Positions 8,397 through 16,900 of a stretch of 21,099 nt of DNA are shown in pieces. This stretch comes from Carex sylvatica (lineage: Eukaryota; Streptophyta; Magnoliopsida; Poales; Cyperaceae), in assembly GCA_964058845.1 (NCBI GenBank), contig CAXKVR010000830.1, positions 1 to 21,099 of the forward strand. The letters run 5' to 3'. A program made the translations under genes and the position numbers. The first letter of the stretch is position 1, and each line of letters begins with the position of its first letter. The notes beneath the pieces were generated by a model. It saw only the letters and a program-made list of their open reading frames with translations. It did no database searches and had not been told where the DNA came from.

Positions 8397-8730
8397 GCCT
8401 TGAGACTGAACAGAAATGAAATCTGAATCCTGGAAACTCCTTTTTATCAATTGAAAACAACTTTAATTATCTTTTATTGTCTTTTAAACTTGTTATAAAT
8501 CAGTAGAATTGTTAGAACCAAAACCAAACTAATCTCTCTCACTTCTAGAATTTCAAGTGATTTTAGGATAAGTCTAGTGTTTTTCTTCCGTTCCTGTGGA
8601 TCGATACCTGAGCATACTCAACGACAGGATAGTACACTTGCTATCTGAATTGACAGAGTATAACAAAGGTTTAAAAAGTATAGCTTGCTATACTGAAACT
8701 TTTTGGCATATATTCTCGTGCGATCAAGAA

Positions 8731-8913
8731 CCAAATTTGTCTCATCTAAAGGTATTTAGTTGTGTAATATATGTTTCAATTTCTCCTTCACAGCGCACAA
8801 AAATACAACCTCAAAGAAAGCAGAGAATTTATATTGATTTTAACTCTCCTTCTATTATTAGATATTTAGAACAATTAACATGAGATATTTTTACAGAAAG
8901 ATTTGTTGATTGT
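8731..8913 (+). pseudogene. Ty1/copia integrase C-terminal fragment
   Basis: This continues the frame left at 7270. It reads PNLSHLKVFSCVIYV and later RIYIDFNSPSIIRYLE, the conserved stretch between the copia integrase core and RT. A stop lies at 8881. The fragment ends in mid-frame where the chromovirus LTR begins at 8914. The downstream RT and RNase H are not found anywhere in the window, including beyond the chromovirus. Confidence 0.85.
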
Positions 8914-9585
8914 TGTAACGCCACGTAAATCAGAATACTAAATTAAGGTACAACATAAATATATATAGCCGTATTTATTTTCATTTGAAAAAAAAATATT
9001 AGAATAATAAAAAAGAAAAAAAGAAGGGAAAACCAATCGGGACTAACCATATTGCATGCACCCTAACTCCTCTTTAATGCACTCATTCATTTCAGAATCA
9101 AATAAAAATATTTTCTTTTTATAACGCAGATGGTATGCATTAAACCGACTTTCTAAATCCCTGACTTCCTGAATAATCGATGCCTCTTTGGATTCCCAAT
9201 TAATTCATTAGTCCAAAAGTTGCATACGGTCAAAAGTTATGACATAAGAAATATCTAATTAAATAGCCTCCAAAATAATTGCCACATCAATCCGTAAGTT
9301 ATAAATTTAAAAATGTTTCTATCTATCTATATCTATATATATAGATATATCCATGATTAAACCCTTTCGTCTGTATGTCGGTCTTGCTCCGCTAATCCTT
9401 TACAGAAGGCTAAGAAAGAAATAAAAAGAAGGTTAGATTTCTATTTTGATAATTTTCTTCCTTTCGTAATTCATGTCGAAAGTTCAAAACTGATAAGATA
9501 AAATAATGAATCTTATGATCAATTACTGCTTTCTCTTACATTCGTACTTATTTGATGATAAGATATTTTCTATTTGATTTTCTTA
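8914..9585 (+). repeat. Chromovirus 5' LTR (part matched by the 3' copy)
   Basis: It is nearly identical to 14796-15466. The shared part ends at ...GATTTTCTTA without a terminal CA, so the true LTR end lies downstream. The first CA after it is at 9589-9590 (ATGTCA), but no primer binding site follows there, and the LTR may reach to about 10060. A perfect 18-bp palindrome with a TATA core (9330-9347) is the best promoter candidate. Confidence 0.85.
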
Positions 9586-10173
9586 TGTCAGGTAATTGAA
9601 TAAATCATTCAGAATATATATCAAACTTCAATTTAGAATCGAAAAGAAAAAAAAATCCGTCTGATTTATTATCGTCATCTGTAGTATCATTCGTTTATCA
9701 TCCAGTTTATTTAGGTGATATGATAATAACAATAATAATAATAAAGTAAAATAAATAAATAAATAGATAATGATAATAAAGTATGTATATATATGAAAGT
9801 AATAATAATAACAATAATAATAATAAAGTATGTATATATATGAAAGTAAACTTAGATACAACGTCCATTGATACATTATAAACCCCATCTGTCGTTATGA
9901 TTTTATAGTTGTCAGGTCTGAGATAATATATATAGAAGTTGGAGCAATTAATACAGTAACAAAATTAATATATTAATAATTCATAGTGTATGTAGTTTCG
10001 TTGTATTATATATAAATGATCTCTGATTAAGCTGAGGAACGCTACTATAAGTCAATTGACAACAATCTTGGTAGGTAAATGGTTAAACATATTTTTTTGC
10101 AATTGTGAAAAAAAAAAAAAAAAAAAATCCATTCACACAATAATGAGTAGACTATTTTTGTCAATTTATAGAA
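9586..10173 (+). other. Chromovirus LTR end and/or leader with microsatellites
   Basis: AT-rich, no gene. It contains a (TAA)n-type microsatellite with a duplicated GTATGTATATATATGAAAGT unit (about 9721-9850) and a run of about 20 A (10109-10128). I find no convincing TGGTATCAGAGC-like primer site; the weak candidates are TTGGTAGGTAAATGG near 10070 and TTGGAGCAATTAA near 9939. The antisense 86-codon frame at 9628-9888 is microsatellite translation. Confidence 0.6.
9721..9850 (+). repeat. TAA/AATA microsatellite with internal 48-bp duplication
   Basis: Runs of AATAATAATAA and AAATAAATAAAT are interrupted twice by AGTATGTATATATATGAAAGTAA (about 9779 and 9827). The copies are 48 bp apart, as expected from slippage. 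Confidence 0.75.
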
Positions 10174-11052
10174 ATGGTGAGAGGACGCCCCCCAAGAAGA
10201 ACAAATAATCGTAACACCGAAGAAATTGTCCCACCTGTGAACAATGCCCAAGGGGCTGTCAACCAACTGCAGACCCTTTTACAGGGTCTCGAGAGAGTAG
10301 CTCGGGTGGCAATGGAGACGGAACAAAGAAGGCCACGCGAAGTAGACCCTTTCTTTGAGCTTTATCGCTCATTTAACTCTCTGCGACCTCCGACATTCGA
10401 TGGAACTGGTGATTACTCCACAGCTGAAAACTGGATCGCTAACATCAAGGACAAGTTCCAGATCCTTCGGGCTCCGAAAGCGGACAAGGTTGAGTTAGCT
10501 ACACAGCTATTTGAAGGACACGCACGGTTCTGGTGGCAGGAAATTAGGCGCCAGAACGCGGGCCCTGTAAATTGGGCAGAGTTTGAGAGGGTGTTTGAAG
10601 GAAGGTACATGGGCATTAGGTCTCGTGAATTGCTCCGCCAAAAATTTACGAGCTTGAAACAAGGAAGTAGTATGGTGATAGAGTATAACTCCAAATTTGA
10701 AAACCTTATGAGGTACGCACCGGACATAGTCCGGGACGAATTCCGCTTGAAGCAACAATATCTAGGCGGCCTGAACCCTCGCCTTGTCCAACTCATTGAC
10801 CTACCAGGAATAGAGAGACTTGCTGACCTGATGACTAGGGCATCCACAGCAGAATCCTATGAAGCCCGCATTCACCAGAACCATGGGCCTAGAAATGTCC
10901 GACCAAGGATTGATGAGAACTCTAAACTCTCCCAACCTAGAAACAACTATCAGCCCAACAATGAAGTAAAATGTGACCACTGCGGCCGAAACCATGGAAC
11001 TTCTCAGTGTAACGTCCTTCATGGCATGTGCCATCGATGCCGTAAACCATGA
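10174..11052 (+). pseudogene. gag: gag part: capsid domain and zinc knuckles
   Basis: 292 codons to the first stop. The basic start MVRGRPPRR is followed by the Ty3/gypsy capsid core at about residues 70-220, with EGHARFWW and FEGRYM motifs typical of plant retrotransposon Gag. The first knuckle is CDHCGRNHGTSQC (267-279). The second begins at Cys 286 (CHRC) but a TGA at 11050 replaces the residue just before its His; the rest of the knuckle (HIAREC) is readable after the stop. Gag would assemble the virus-like particle and bind element RNA. A product truncated here would lack the second knuckle. The ATG was chosen because it is the first in the frame and gives the expected Gag length. Confidence 0.88.
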
Positions 11053-11289
11053 CATATTGCCAGAGAGTGTTCGGAACAAGTTGTACAAAACAATCCAATC
11101 CAAAACGGAGGTCCTAACCGAGGCTATGCTAGACCACCGATTGGTAATGTTATCAACCGAGCACCCTTCATAGGAGGACCTGCTGGCTACAATAGGAATG
11201 GAAACCGGGGCAACGGCCGAGTAGGGGTGCATGCACATGAATACAGTTGTGATGGTGTGGACCAGGCTGAGCAAGATGGGGAAGTGGTA

Positions 11290-11660
11290 GGAGAAGAAGT
11301 GGTGGCAACGGATCTCATGACAGGTATGCTAGAACTATCTGGGTATCCTGTTTACGTACTCATAGACACCGAATGTAGTCATTCTGTATTATCCAAGGAG
11401 TGGGTACACAAATACAACATAGCTACCCAAACTACCGGTAAATTATTACAAATTCAAACGCTAGCCTTACAATACACAATCCCAGAACTACATTGCGTGG
11501 GACTAACCTTAAAAGTCGCAGGGAGAGAATTCTCCCTAAACCCAATTGTCTCGGAGACAGGTCTTTATGACCTCATGTTAGGGTTAGAATGGTTGACAAA
11601 ACACAACGCTAGTATTAACTGTCCCAAAAGACAGATGGTAATCAAGAGATCTGAACTCCC
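11290..11660 (+). pseudogene. Aspartic protease domain with altered catalytic triplet
   Basis: [15 protein letters not shown] (catalytic Asp at 11365, polyprotein residue 398) lies at the place of the retropepsin D-T/S-G motif. Here the Gly is Glu (codon 11371-11373, GAA), which should disturb the active-site loop. Downstream, the segment [10 protein letters not shown] matches the second conserved protease block. The domain would cut the polyprotein. The change is one base from a Gly codon and is independent of the five stops. Confidence 0.8.
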
Positions 11661-11859
11661 CGATTGTGTAATGCAACTTCGAAAGCGGGGAGACCTATGT
11701 CCTACTTTATCAGCTATAAGCGCAAGAAAGCTGATAGAGACGGGATGTCCCGCATATTTAATAACGGTAATGCAACATCACATCGACACAACAGAAATTA
11801 CCACAGTGCCGGTAGTCTCTGAATACACTGACATATTCCCTCAAGAGTTACCAGGGGTA

Positions 11860-12660
11860 CCCCCTGACCGAGAAATTGAATTCCGCATCGATCTTCAATC
11901 AGGAACACGCCCTATTTCAAAAGCTCCTTATCGCATGGCACCAGCAGAACTCAAGGAATTAAAATCACAGCTCGAAGAATTATTGGGGTTAGGATTCATA
12001 AGACCTAGCACCTCACCTTGGGGAGCACCAGTTTTGTTCGTGAGGAAAAATGATGGAAGTATGAGGTTGTGTGTGGACTATAGAGAATTGAACAAGGTGA
12101 CAATCAAGAACAAATATCCCCTTTCTCGTATTGATGATTTATTTGACCAATTACAAGGTGCGGCGGTATTCTCCAAGATAGATTTGAGATCAGGGTACCA
12201 TCAGTTGAGAATTCAAGCAGAGGACATGGAGAAATCAGCTTTTCGCACTCGATATGGACATTACGAATTCACAGTGATGCCTTTCGGGTTGACTAACGCC
12301 CCAGCAGCTTTCATGAACTTAATGAATAGGGTGTTTAGGGACTTACTTGATTCATGTGTAATTGTGTTCATTGATGATATCCTTATATACTCGAAGAGTG
12401 AAGAAGAACATGTCAACCATCTACAAGCGGTTCTACATCGGTTAAGGGAGCATCAACTATACGCCAAGTTCTCTAAGTGCGAATTCTGGATGAAATAAGT
12501 GAAGTTCCTAGGACATGTGTTGTCAGGAGAAGGCATACAAGTGGACCCAGATAAGATCAAGTCTATAGTAGAATGGGAACAACCAAGGAGTGTGGCTGAC
12601 ATTCGGAGTTTCCTGGGTTTGGCAGGTTATTAAAGACGTTTTGTTCCAGGTTATTCCAAG
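11860..12660 (+). pseudogene. Reverse transcriptase domain
   Basis: Palm and finger motifs are intact: [41 protein letters not shown] (catalytic Asp 12181), [12 protein letters not shown] and [12 protein letters not shown] (Asp pair 12373-12378). The FIDD form is usual in Ty3/gypsy. The thumb is cut by a TAA at 12496, straight after the CEFWMK motif, and by a second TAA at 12631 inside the FLGLAGY region. It would copy the element RNA into cDNA from a tRNA primer. Confidence 0.92.
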
Positions 12661-12789
12661 ACAGCACGACCGATGACCCAACTCCTCCACAAAGGGGTAA
12701 CTTTTAAGTGGACAAGAAGCCAAGAAGAGAGTTTCCAATCACTCAAGCACTATTTGACTAGCACGCCAATACTGACATTACCCATACCA

Positions 12790-13160
12790 AATCAAGACTA
12801 TACAGTATATACCGATGCTTCAAGGAGCGGATTGGGATGTGTACTTATGCAAAATGACCAAGTGATAGCATATGGGTCTTGACAGTTGAGGAAACACGAA
12901 GAAAACTACCCCACTCATGATTTGGAACTAGCAGCGGTGATATTTGCACTTAAGGCATGGCGACACTATCTTTACGGGGCAAAGTGTCAAATTTTCACTG
13001 ATCACCAGAGTTTAAAGTATGTTTTCACCCAGAAAGAGTTGAACTTGAGGCAAAGACGGTGGTTGGAGCTGATGAAGGACTATGACCTAGAAGTGCAGTA
13101 TCTGGCCGGGAAGGCAAATGTAGTTGCAGATGCTCTCAGTAGGAAGAGAGTAGCAAATTT
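12790..13160 (+). pseudogene. RNase H domain
   Basis: The four catalytic acidic residues are visible: Asp 12814 (YTDAS), Glu 12925 (LELAAV), Asp 13000 (FTDHQS) and Asp 13129 (VADALSR). A TGA at 12880 between the first and second breaks the domain. It would remove RNA from the RNA-DNA hybrid during replication. Confidence 0.88.
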
Positions 13161-13476
13161 GGCGGAGGATATAACACATGAGAAAGAACTGATCAAGAAG
13201 ATGAGGCAGATGAACCTAGGGGTGTGCGTATCACTAGAACTTCACAAAAAACTGGTATCCATAGATACACCAAAAGAAGTTTTGACCATGGCAGCCATCG
13301 TTATACAGTCAGACTTAAAGAACCGAATTCGTGACGGAAGCCAGGGAGACACTCTACATCAAAAGTATCGAGAGACGAGCCGTACCATCTCTGGGTCACG
13401 ATTCAAGGAAGATAGTGAAGGAGTACTATATTTCGATGATCGGGTGTGTGTGCCGGGCTGCCATGAACTAAAATAA

Positions 13477-14520
13477 GAAATTTTAATGGAAGCACATGAG
13501 TCTGGATATTCAATTCATCCTGGAGAAGTGAAAATGTACAAGGATTTACGTACTCAGTTTTGGTGGCCAAATATGAAGAAAGAAGTTAGTGAGTATGTAG
13601 CCAAGTGCCTCATCTGTCAGCAAGTGAAAGCTGAGCGGAAGAAGACCCCAGGTTTGTTGTATCCAAATTCGAGAGCTCGGGAGAAATTTCAGATCATCAC
13701 CATGGATTTCATTACAGGGTTACCTCGTACCCGCAAGAGATATGACTCAATTTGGGTTATAGTCGATACGCTAACCAAGATTGCTCATTTCATACCTCTA
13801 ACAACCGAGACATCTGGGCGAGAGCTGGCAGAATTATTTGTACAATGCCAATTCAAATACCATGGGTGCCCTGAGACTATTATATCTGACCGAGATTCAC
13901 GTTTCACTTCCCATTTTTGGAAGAGTTTTCAAGAAGCCATGGGAACCAAACTAAACCTTAGCACCGCACACCACCCCCAAACAGACGGTCAGTCAGAGCG
14001 AACCATACAAACTTTGGAGGACATGCTCAGAGCCTGTGCACTAAGTTTTGGAGGATCATGGGCAGATCATTTGGCGTTAGCCGAGTTTTCATACAATAAC
14101 AGCTACCACGCTAGTATTGGCATGGCTCCTTCTGAGGCACTATGCGGACACCGTTGGAGAACTCCGTTATGGTGGGGATCAAATGGAGACCATATTCCAA
14201 CCGGGCCTGAACTCATCAAGGACTGTGCTAACAGGACTCAACTTATTTTAAACAGACTAGATACTGCTCGGGACCGACAGAAGAAGTACGCTGACATCCG
14301 GAGGCGACCACTTGAATTTGCGACAGGAGATCATGTGTGGTTGAAAGTATCCCCACGAAGAGGGGTACAACGGTTCGGAGTCATGGGAAAACTGAGTCCT
14401 AGATACGTGGGACCTTTTGAGCTACTAAGGCGTATAGGGCCACTTGCATACGAACTAGCACTACCCCCCAATCTGGACAAAGTACACCCTGTGTTCCATG
14501 TCTCGCAACTTCGACGGTAC
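13477..14520 (+). pseudogene. Integrase: zinc finger, DDE core, GPY/F module
   Basis: This segment follows the TAA at 13474 and is open to the end of pol. The HHCC zinc site uses His 13495, His 13516, Cys 13606 and Cys 13615. The catalytic core has Asp 13705 (MDFITG), Asp 13888 (SDRDSRF) and Glu 13996 (GQSERT), giving D-60-D-35-E. The GPF of the GPY/F module is at 14410-14418. All key residues are present, so the integrase is chemically intact on paper, but it can be made only downstream of five stops. Confidence 0.92.
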
Positions 14521-14577
14521 ATTCGAGACCAATCCCATGTTATTGATCACTCCAACCTGGGCCTATATGAGATGCTG

Positions 14578-14739
14578 GTGTACAAAGAGTTACCCATGAA
14601 AATCCTAGACACGAAAGAGTTCAGACTTCGGAACAAAACTGTTCGGCAAGTTTTGGTTCAATGGGGACGCCACTCAACCAGGGAAGCTACATGGGAGCTA
14701 GAGGACAATATACGCGCGAAATATCCTGATATATTTGAA
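14578..14739 (+). pseudogene. C-terminal chromodomain
   Basis: After the GPY/F module the frame reads KILDTKEFRLRNKTVRQVLVQW, then EATWELEDNI and KYPDIF, the pattern of plant chromovirus chromodomains (ILD, VLVQW, ATWE, YP.LF). Some aromatic cage positions differ from the HP1 type, as is common in this clade. It is thought to steer integration to heterochromatin. The frame ends 14 codons later, including the stop. Confidence 0.82.
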
Positions 14740-14778
14740 GTGTCAGCCGATAATTCTGTTTAGGGGACTAAACAGGAT

Positions 14779-14795
14779 CCTTAAGGGGGGGCGGA
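14779..14795 (+). promoter_or_regulatory. Polypurine tract
   Basis: CCTTAAGGGGGGGCGGA ends directly at the 3' LTR, 15 nt after the pol stop. It is the plus-strand primer site for replication. Its intact position confirms the LTR start at 14796. Confidence 0.88.
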
Positions 14796-15466
14796 TGTAA
14801 CGCCACGTAAATCAGAATACTAAATTAAGGTACAACATAAATATATATAGCCGTATTTATTTTCATTTGAAAAAAAAAATTAGAATAATAAAAAAGAAAA
14901 AAAGAAGGGAAAACCAATCGGGGCTAACCATATTGCATGCACCCTAACTCCTCTTTAATGCACTCATTCATTTCAGAATCAAATAAAAATATTTTCTTTT
15001 TATAACGCAGATGGTATGCATTAAACCGACTTTCTAAATCCCTGACTTCCTGAATAATCGATGCCTTTTTGAATTCCCAATTAATTCATTAGTCCAAAAG
15101 TTGCATACGGTCAAAAGTTATGACATAAGAAATATCTAATTAAATAGCCTCCAAAATAATTGCCACATCAATCCGTAAGTTATAAATTCAAAAACGTTTC
15201 TATCTATCTATATCTATATATATAGATATATCCATGATTAAACCCTTTCGTCTGTATGTCTGTCTTGCTCCGCTAATCCTTTACAGAAGGCTAAGAAAGA
15301 AATAAAAAGAAGGTTAGATTTCTATTTTGATAATTTTCTTCCTTTCGTAATTCATGTCGAAAGTTCAAAACTGATAAGGTAAAATAGTGAATCTTATGAT
15401 CAATTACTGCTTTCTCTTACATTCGTACTTATTTGATGATAAGATATTTTCTATTTGATTTTCTTA
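14796..15466 (+). repeat. Chromovirus 3' LTR, truncated
   Basis: It matches 8914-9585 with 8 substitutions (7 transitions) and one 1-bp indel. Homology ends abruptly after TTCTTA at 15466; the following AATGTATGTATATATA has no counterpart after 9585. No terminal CA, no target duplication and no copia sequence follow, so the right end was lost. Confidence 0.85.
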
Positions 15467-16275
15467 AATGTATGTATATATATATTTTTATAAAATTCTC
15501 TTGTTAACCAGTAAATTCGTAATTAATTTAAGAGTCAGTAGTTCCTCAAATTTTATGAAGGATAAAGTTTTGATTTGTTCTTGAATGATAATTATTCTTT
15601 AAAAAAATATATTGTGTCGATCGATAATCACAATTGTCGGATGTGTTTTAAATGATACTTAAATCTCATAAGTTAAATTGTTTTTAGACTCACACTGAAA
15701 TGAATTGAAAATTTTGAATTTCATCTGTTATTGTATTAGATGGTAATATTTCACCGATAACCCTAAAGATTTATTCACCGATAACCCTAAAACTATTTTA
15801 TTACAAAGAACTATATTTTATAACCTTATCAATAATATTGCTAATTCTTATAAGAAACAAATTCCATTAAATGCCTGATCATATGGTAACAATTATATTA
15901 CGTTTAGATCTTAATTAATTAAAATGGCATTCGGACTCTATATATATATATATACTTAACACGGCCAGTTTAACAACATATAAATAGAAACATGTATAAA
16001 TATTAATTTAGAAACTATGTTATATACATGGTCTAGGTCTGAGTTCTGAAGTAAGAAGTGACGCAGAGGCAGGAGTGAACTATCCCACAACAACAGGTAC
16101 GGATTTCCTGGATAATGTCAAATTGATACTTACCATTTTGTGTGCATTTTATTTATTTAGTTTTGGAAATATCCTTGTTGAATCAATATCACGGGTCCTA
16201 TTATTTAGTTTTGGAAATATTCCATCTATAAACGCACCTACTCGAATTGACATTACAAAAATATCTAATGAATAT
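15467..16275. other. Unassigned AT-rich region between chromovirus and satellite
   Basis: I recognise no gene or element. Two short duplications are visible: TTCACCGATAACCCTAAA at 15750-15767 and 15774-15791 (period 24), and TTATTTAGTTTTGGAAATAT at about 16153 and 16201 (period 48). An open frame from about 16039 runs into the satellite. It reads VRSDAEAGVNYPTTTGTDFLD, then a hydrophobic stretch LILTILCAFYLF; it has no ATG and no family match that I know, so it may be a gene scrap or chance. The junction at 15466 looks like a deletion scar. Confidence 0.5.
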
Positions 16276-16330
16276 AATGTCTCCAAATGGCAAGAGAATA
16301 TGGCAGTTACAACCCTAATACAACACTCCA

Positions 16331-16900
16331 ATTCAAGGTGTTTTGAGCACTCGAGTAGTGTCTCTATATAGCAAGATAATATGACATTTACAACCCTAAT
16401 ACAACACTCTAATTAAAAGTGTTTGGAGCACTCTAGTAGTGACTCTAAATAGAAAGATAATAGGGCATTTACAACCCAAATAAAATACTCTAATTGAAGG
16501 TGTTTGGAGCACTCTAGTAGTATCTCCAGATTGCAAGATAATAGGGCATTTACAACCCTAATACAACAATCTAATTGAATTTATTTGGAGCACTCTAGTA
16601 ATGTCTCCAGATAACAAGAGAAGAGGACAATTGCAACCCCAATACAACACTCCAACTGAAGGTGTTTGAAGCACTCTAGTCATGTCTCCATATGGCAAAA
16701 TAATAGGGCATTTACCTAAGACAACACTCCAATTCAAGGTATTTGGAGCACTCGAGTAGTGTCTACAGATGACGAGATAATAAGGCATTTACAATCCTAA
16801 TACAACACTCCAAGTGAAGATGTTTGAAGCTAATGTCTCAATATGGCCTGAGAAGAGGGTAGTTCTAGCCCCAATCAAACACTCCAATTGAAGGTGTTTG
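16331..16900. repeat. Higher-order block A, copy 1
   Basis: Seven monomers with private marks: TTTTGAGCACTCGAG at the start, GAGGACAATTGCA (about 16625), a unit that lost about 10 bp (GGGCATTTACCTAAGAC, about 16707) and TAGTTCTAGCCCCAATCAAA near the end. The same marks in the same order recur at 18776 and 20091. Confidence 0.85.

Larger units (their letters stand above)
7271..8726 (+). mobile_element. Family S solo LTR, copy S3 (1456 bp)
   Basis: It starts TGATATCTCC at 7271 and ends GCGATCA at 8726, flanked by AGAAC (7266-7270 and 8727-8731). Removing the element and one AGAAC joins the copia integrase in frame (reading SGREPNLSHLKVF), which proves both boundaries. It contains three word pairs (7441, 7542 and 8363), a direct duplication of about 70 bp (CCAAAATGYGAAAGTTGAGG at 8189 and 8259), the CCTGTGGATCGATACCTG block (8593-8610) and the terminal hairpin AGTATAGC-TT-GCTATACT (8677-8694). 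No internal region or coding frame is present. The short open frames at 7340-7624, 8203-8403 and 8596-8883 are incidental. Confidence 0.9.
2878..8913 (+). mobile_element. Ty1/copia retrotransposon, decayed and interrupted
   Basis: The order is 5' LTR (2878-3144), primer-binding-like site, palindrome-rich leader, gag remnants (4061-4440), then protease, GAG-pre-integrase and integrase core (6118-7270) and the integrase C-terminal part (8731-8913). Protease before integrase before (lost) RT is the copia order. Two solo LTRs (4446-6035 and 7271-8726) are inserted in it, and the chromovirus at 8914 cuts it. RT, RNase H and the 3' LTR are absent from the window. Several stops, a shrunken gag and a lost catalytic Glu show that it is dead and older than the elements nested in it. 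Confidence 0.85.
10174..14763 (+). pseudogene. Chromovirus gag-pol polyprotein with five nonsense codons
   Basis: From the ATG at 10174 to the TAG at 14761 one frame of 1530 codons can be read without any frameshift. Stops interrupt it at 11050 (TGA), 12496 (TAA), 12631 (TAA), 12880 (TGA) and 13474 (TAA). Domain order is Gag, two zinc knuckles, aspartic protease, reverse transcriptase, RNase H, zinc-binding and DDE integrase, GPY/F and chromodomain. A single gag-pol frame is normal for chromoviruses. The first four breaks fall in the Gag zinc knuckle, RT thumb, RT-RNase H connection and RNase H domain; the fifth falls just before the integrase zinc finger. No full product can be made, so the copy could move only with help from another element. 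Base composition is richer in GC than the flanking DNA. Confidence 0.92.
8914..15466 (+). mobile_element. Ty3/gypsy chromovirus (Tekay/Del-like), non-autonomous copy
   Basis: The element has two direct LTR copies starting TGTAACGCCACG, a leader, a single gag-pol frame (10174-14763), a polypurine tract and a truncated 3' LTR. Integrase after RNase H places it in Ty3/gypsy. GPY/F plus a C-terminal chromodomain places it among chromoviruses, and the overall form suggests the Tekay/Del lineage (inference). LTR pair differences are 8 substitutions and one 1-bp indel in about 671 bp, so insertion was recent. It is inserted in the copia integrase; the 5-bp left flank is ATTGT (8909-8913). No matching right duplication exists because the 3' side is lost. 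Confidence 0.9.

Noticed and set aside
9628..9888. 86-codon antisense frame, Tyr- and Ile-rich
   Set aside because: It is a translation of the TAA microsatellite.
11050..11052. Programmed stop read-through between gag and pol
   Set aside because: The TGA falls inside the second zinc knuckle, not after Gag, and four more stops follow in pol, so decay explains it better.
10413..11274. Antisense frames of 144 and 157 codons opposite gag
   Set aside because: They are shadows of the GC-richer gag-pol frame, without domains.
16021..16045. Leader-like GGTCTAGGTCTGAG as the start of another chromovirus
   Set aside because: Neither an LTR end nor coding sequence accompanies it; the similarity is too short.
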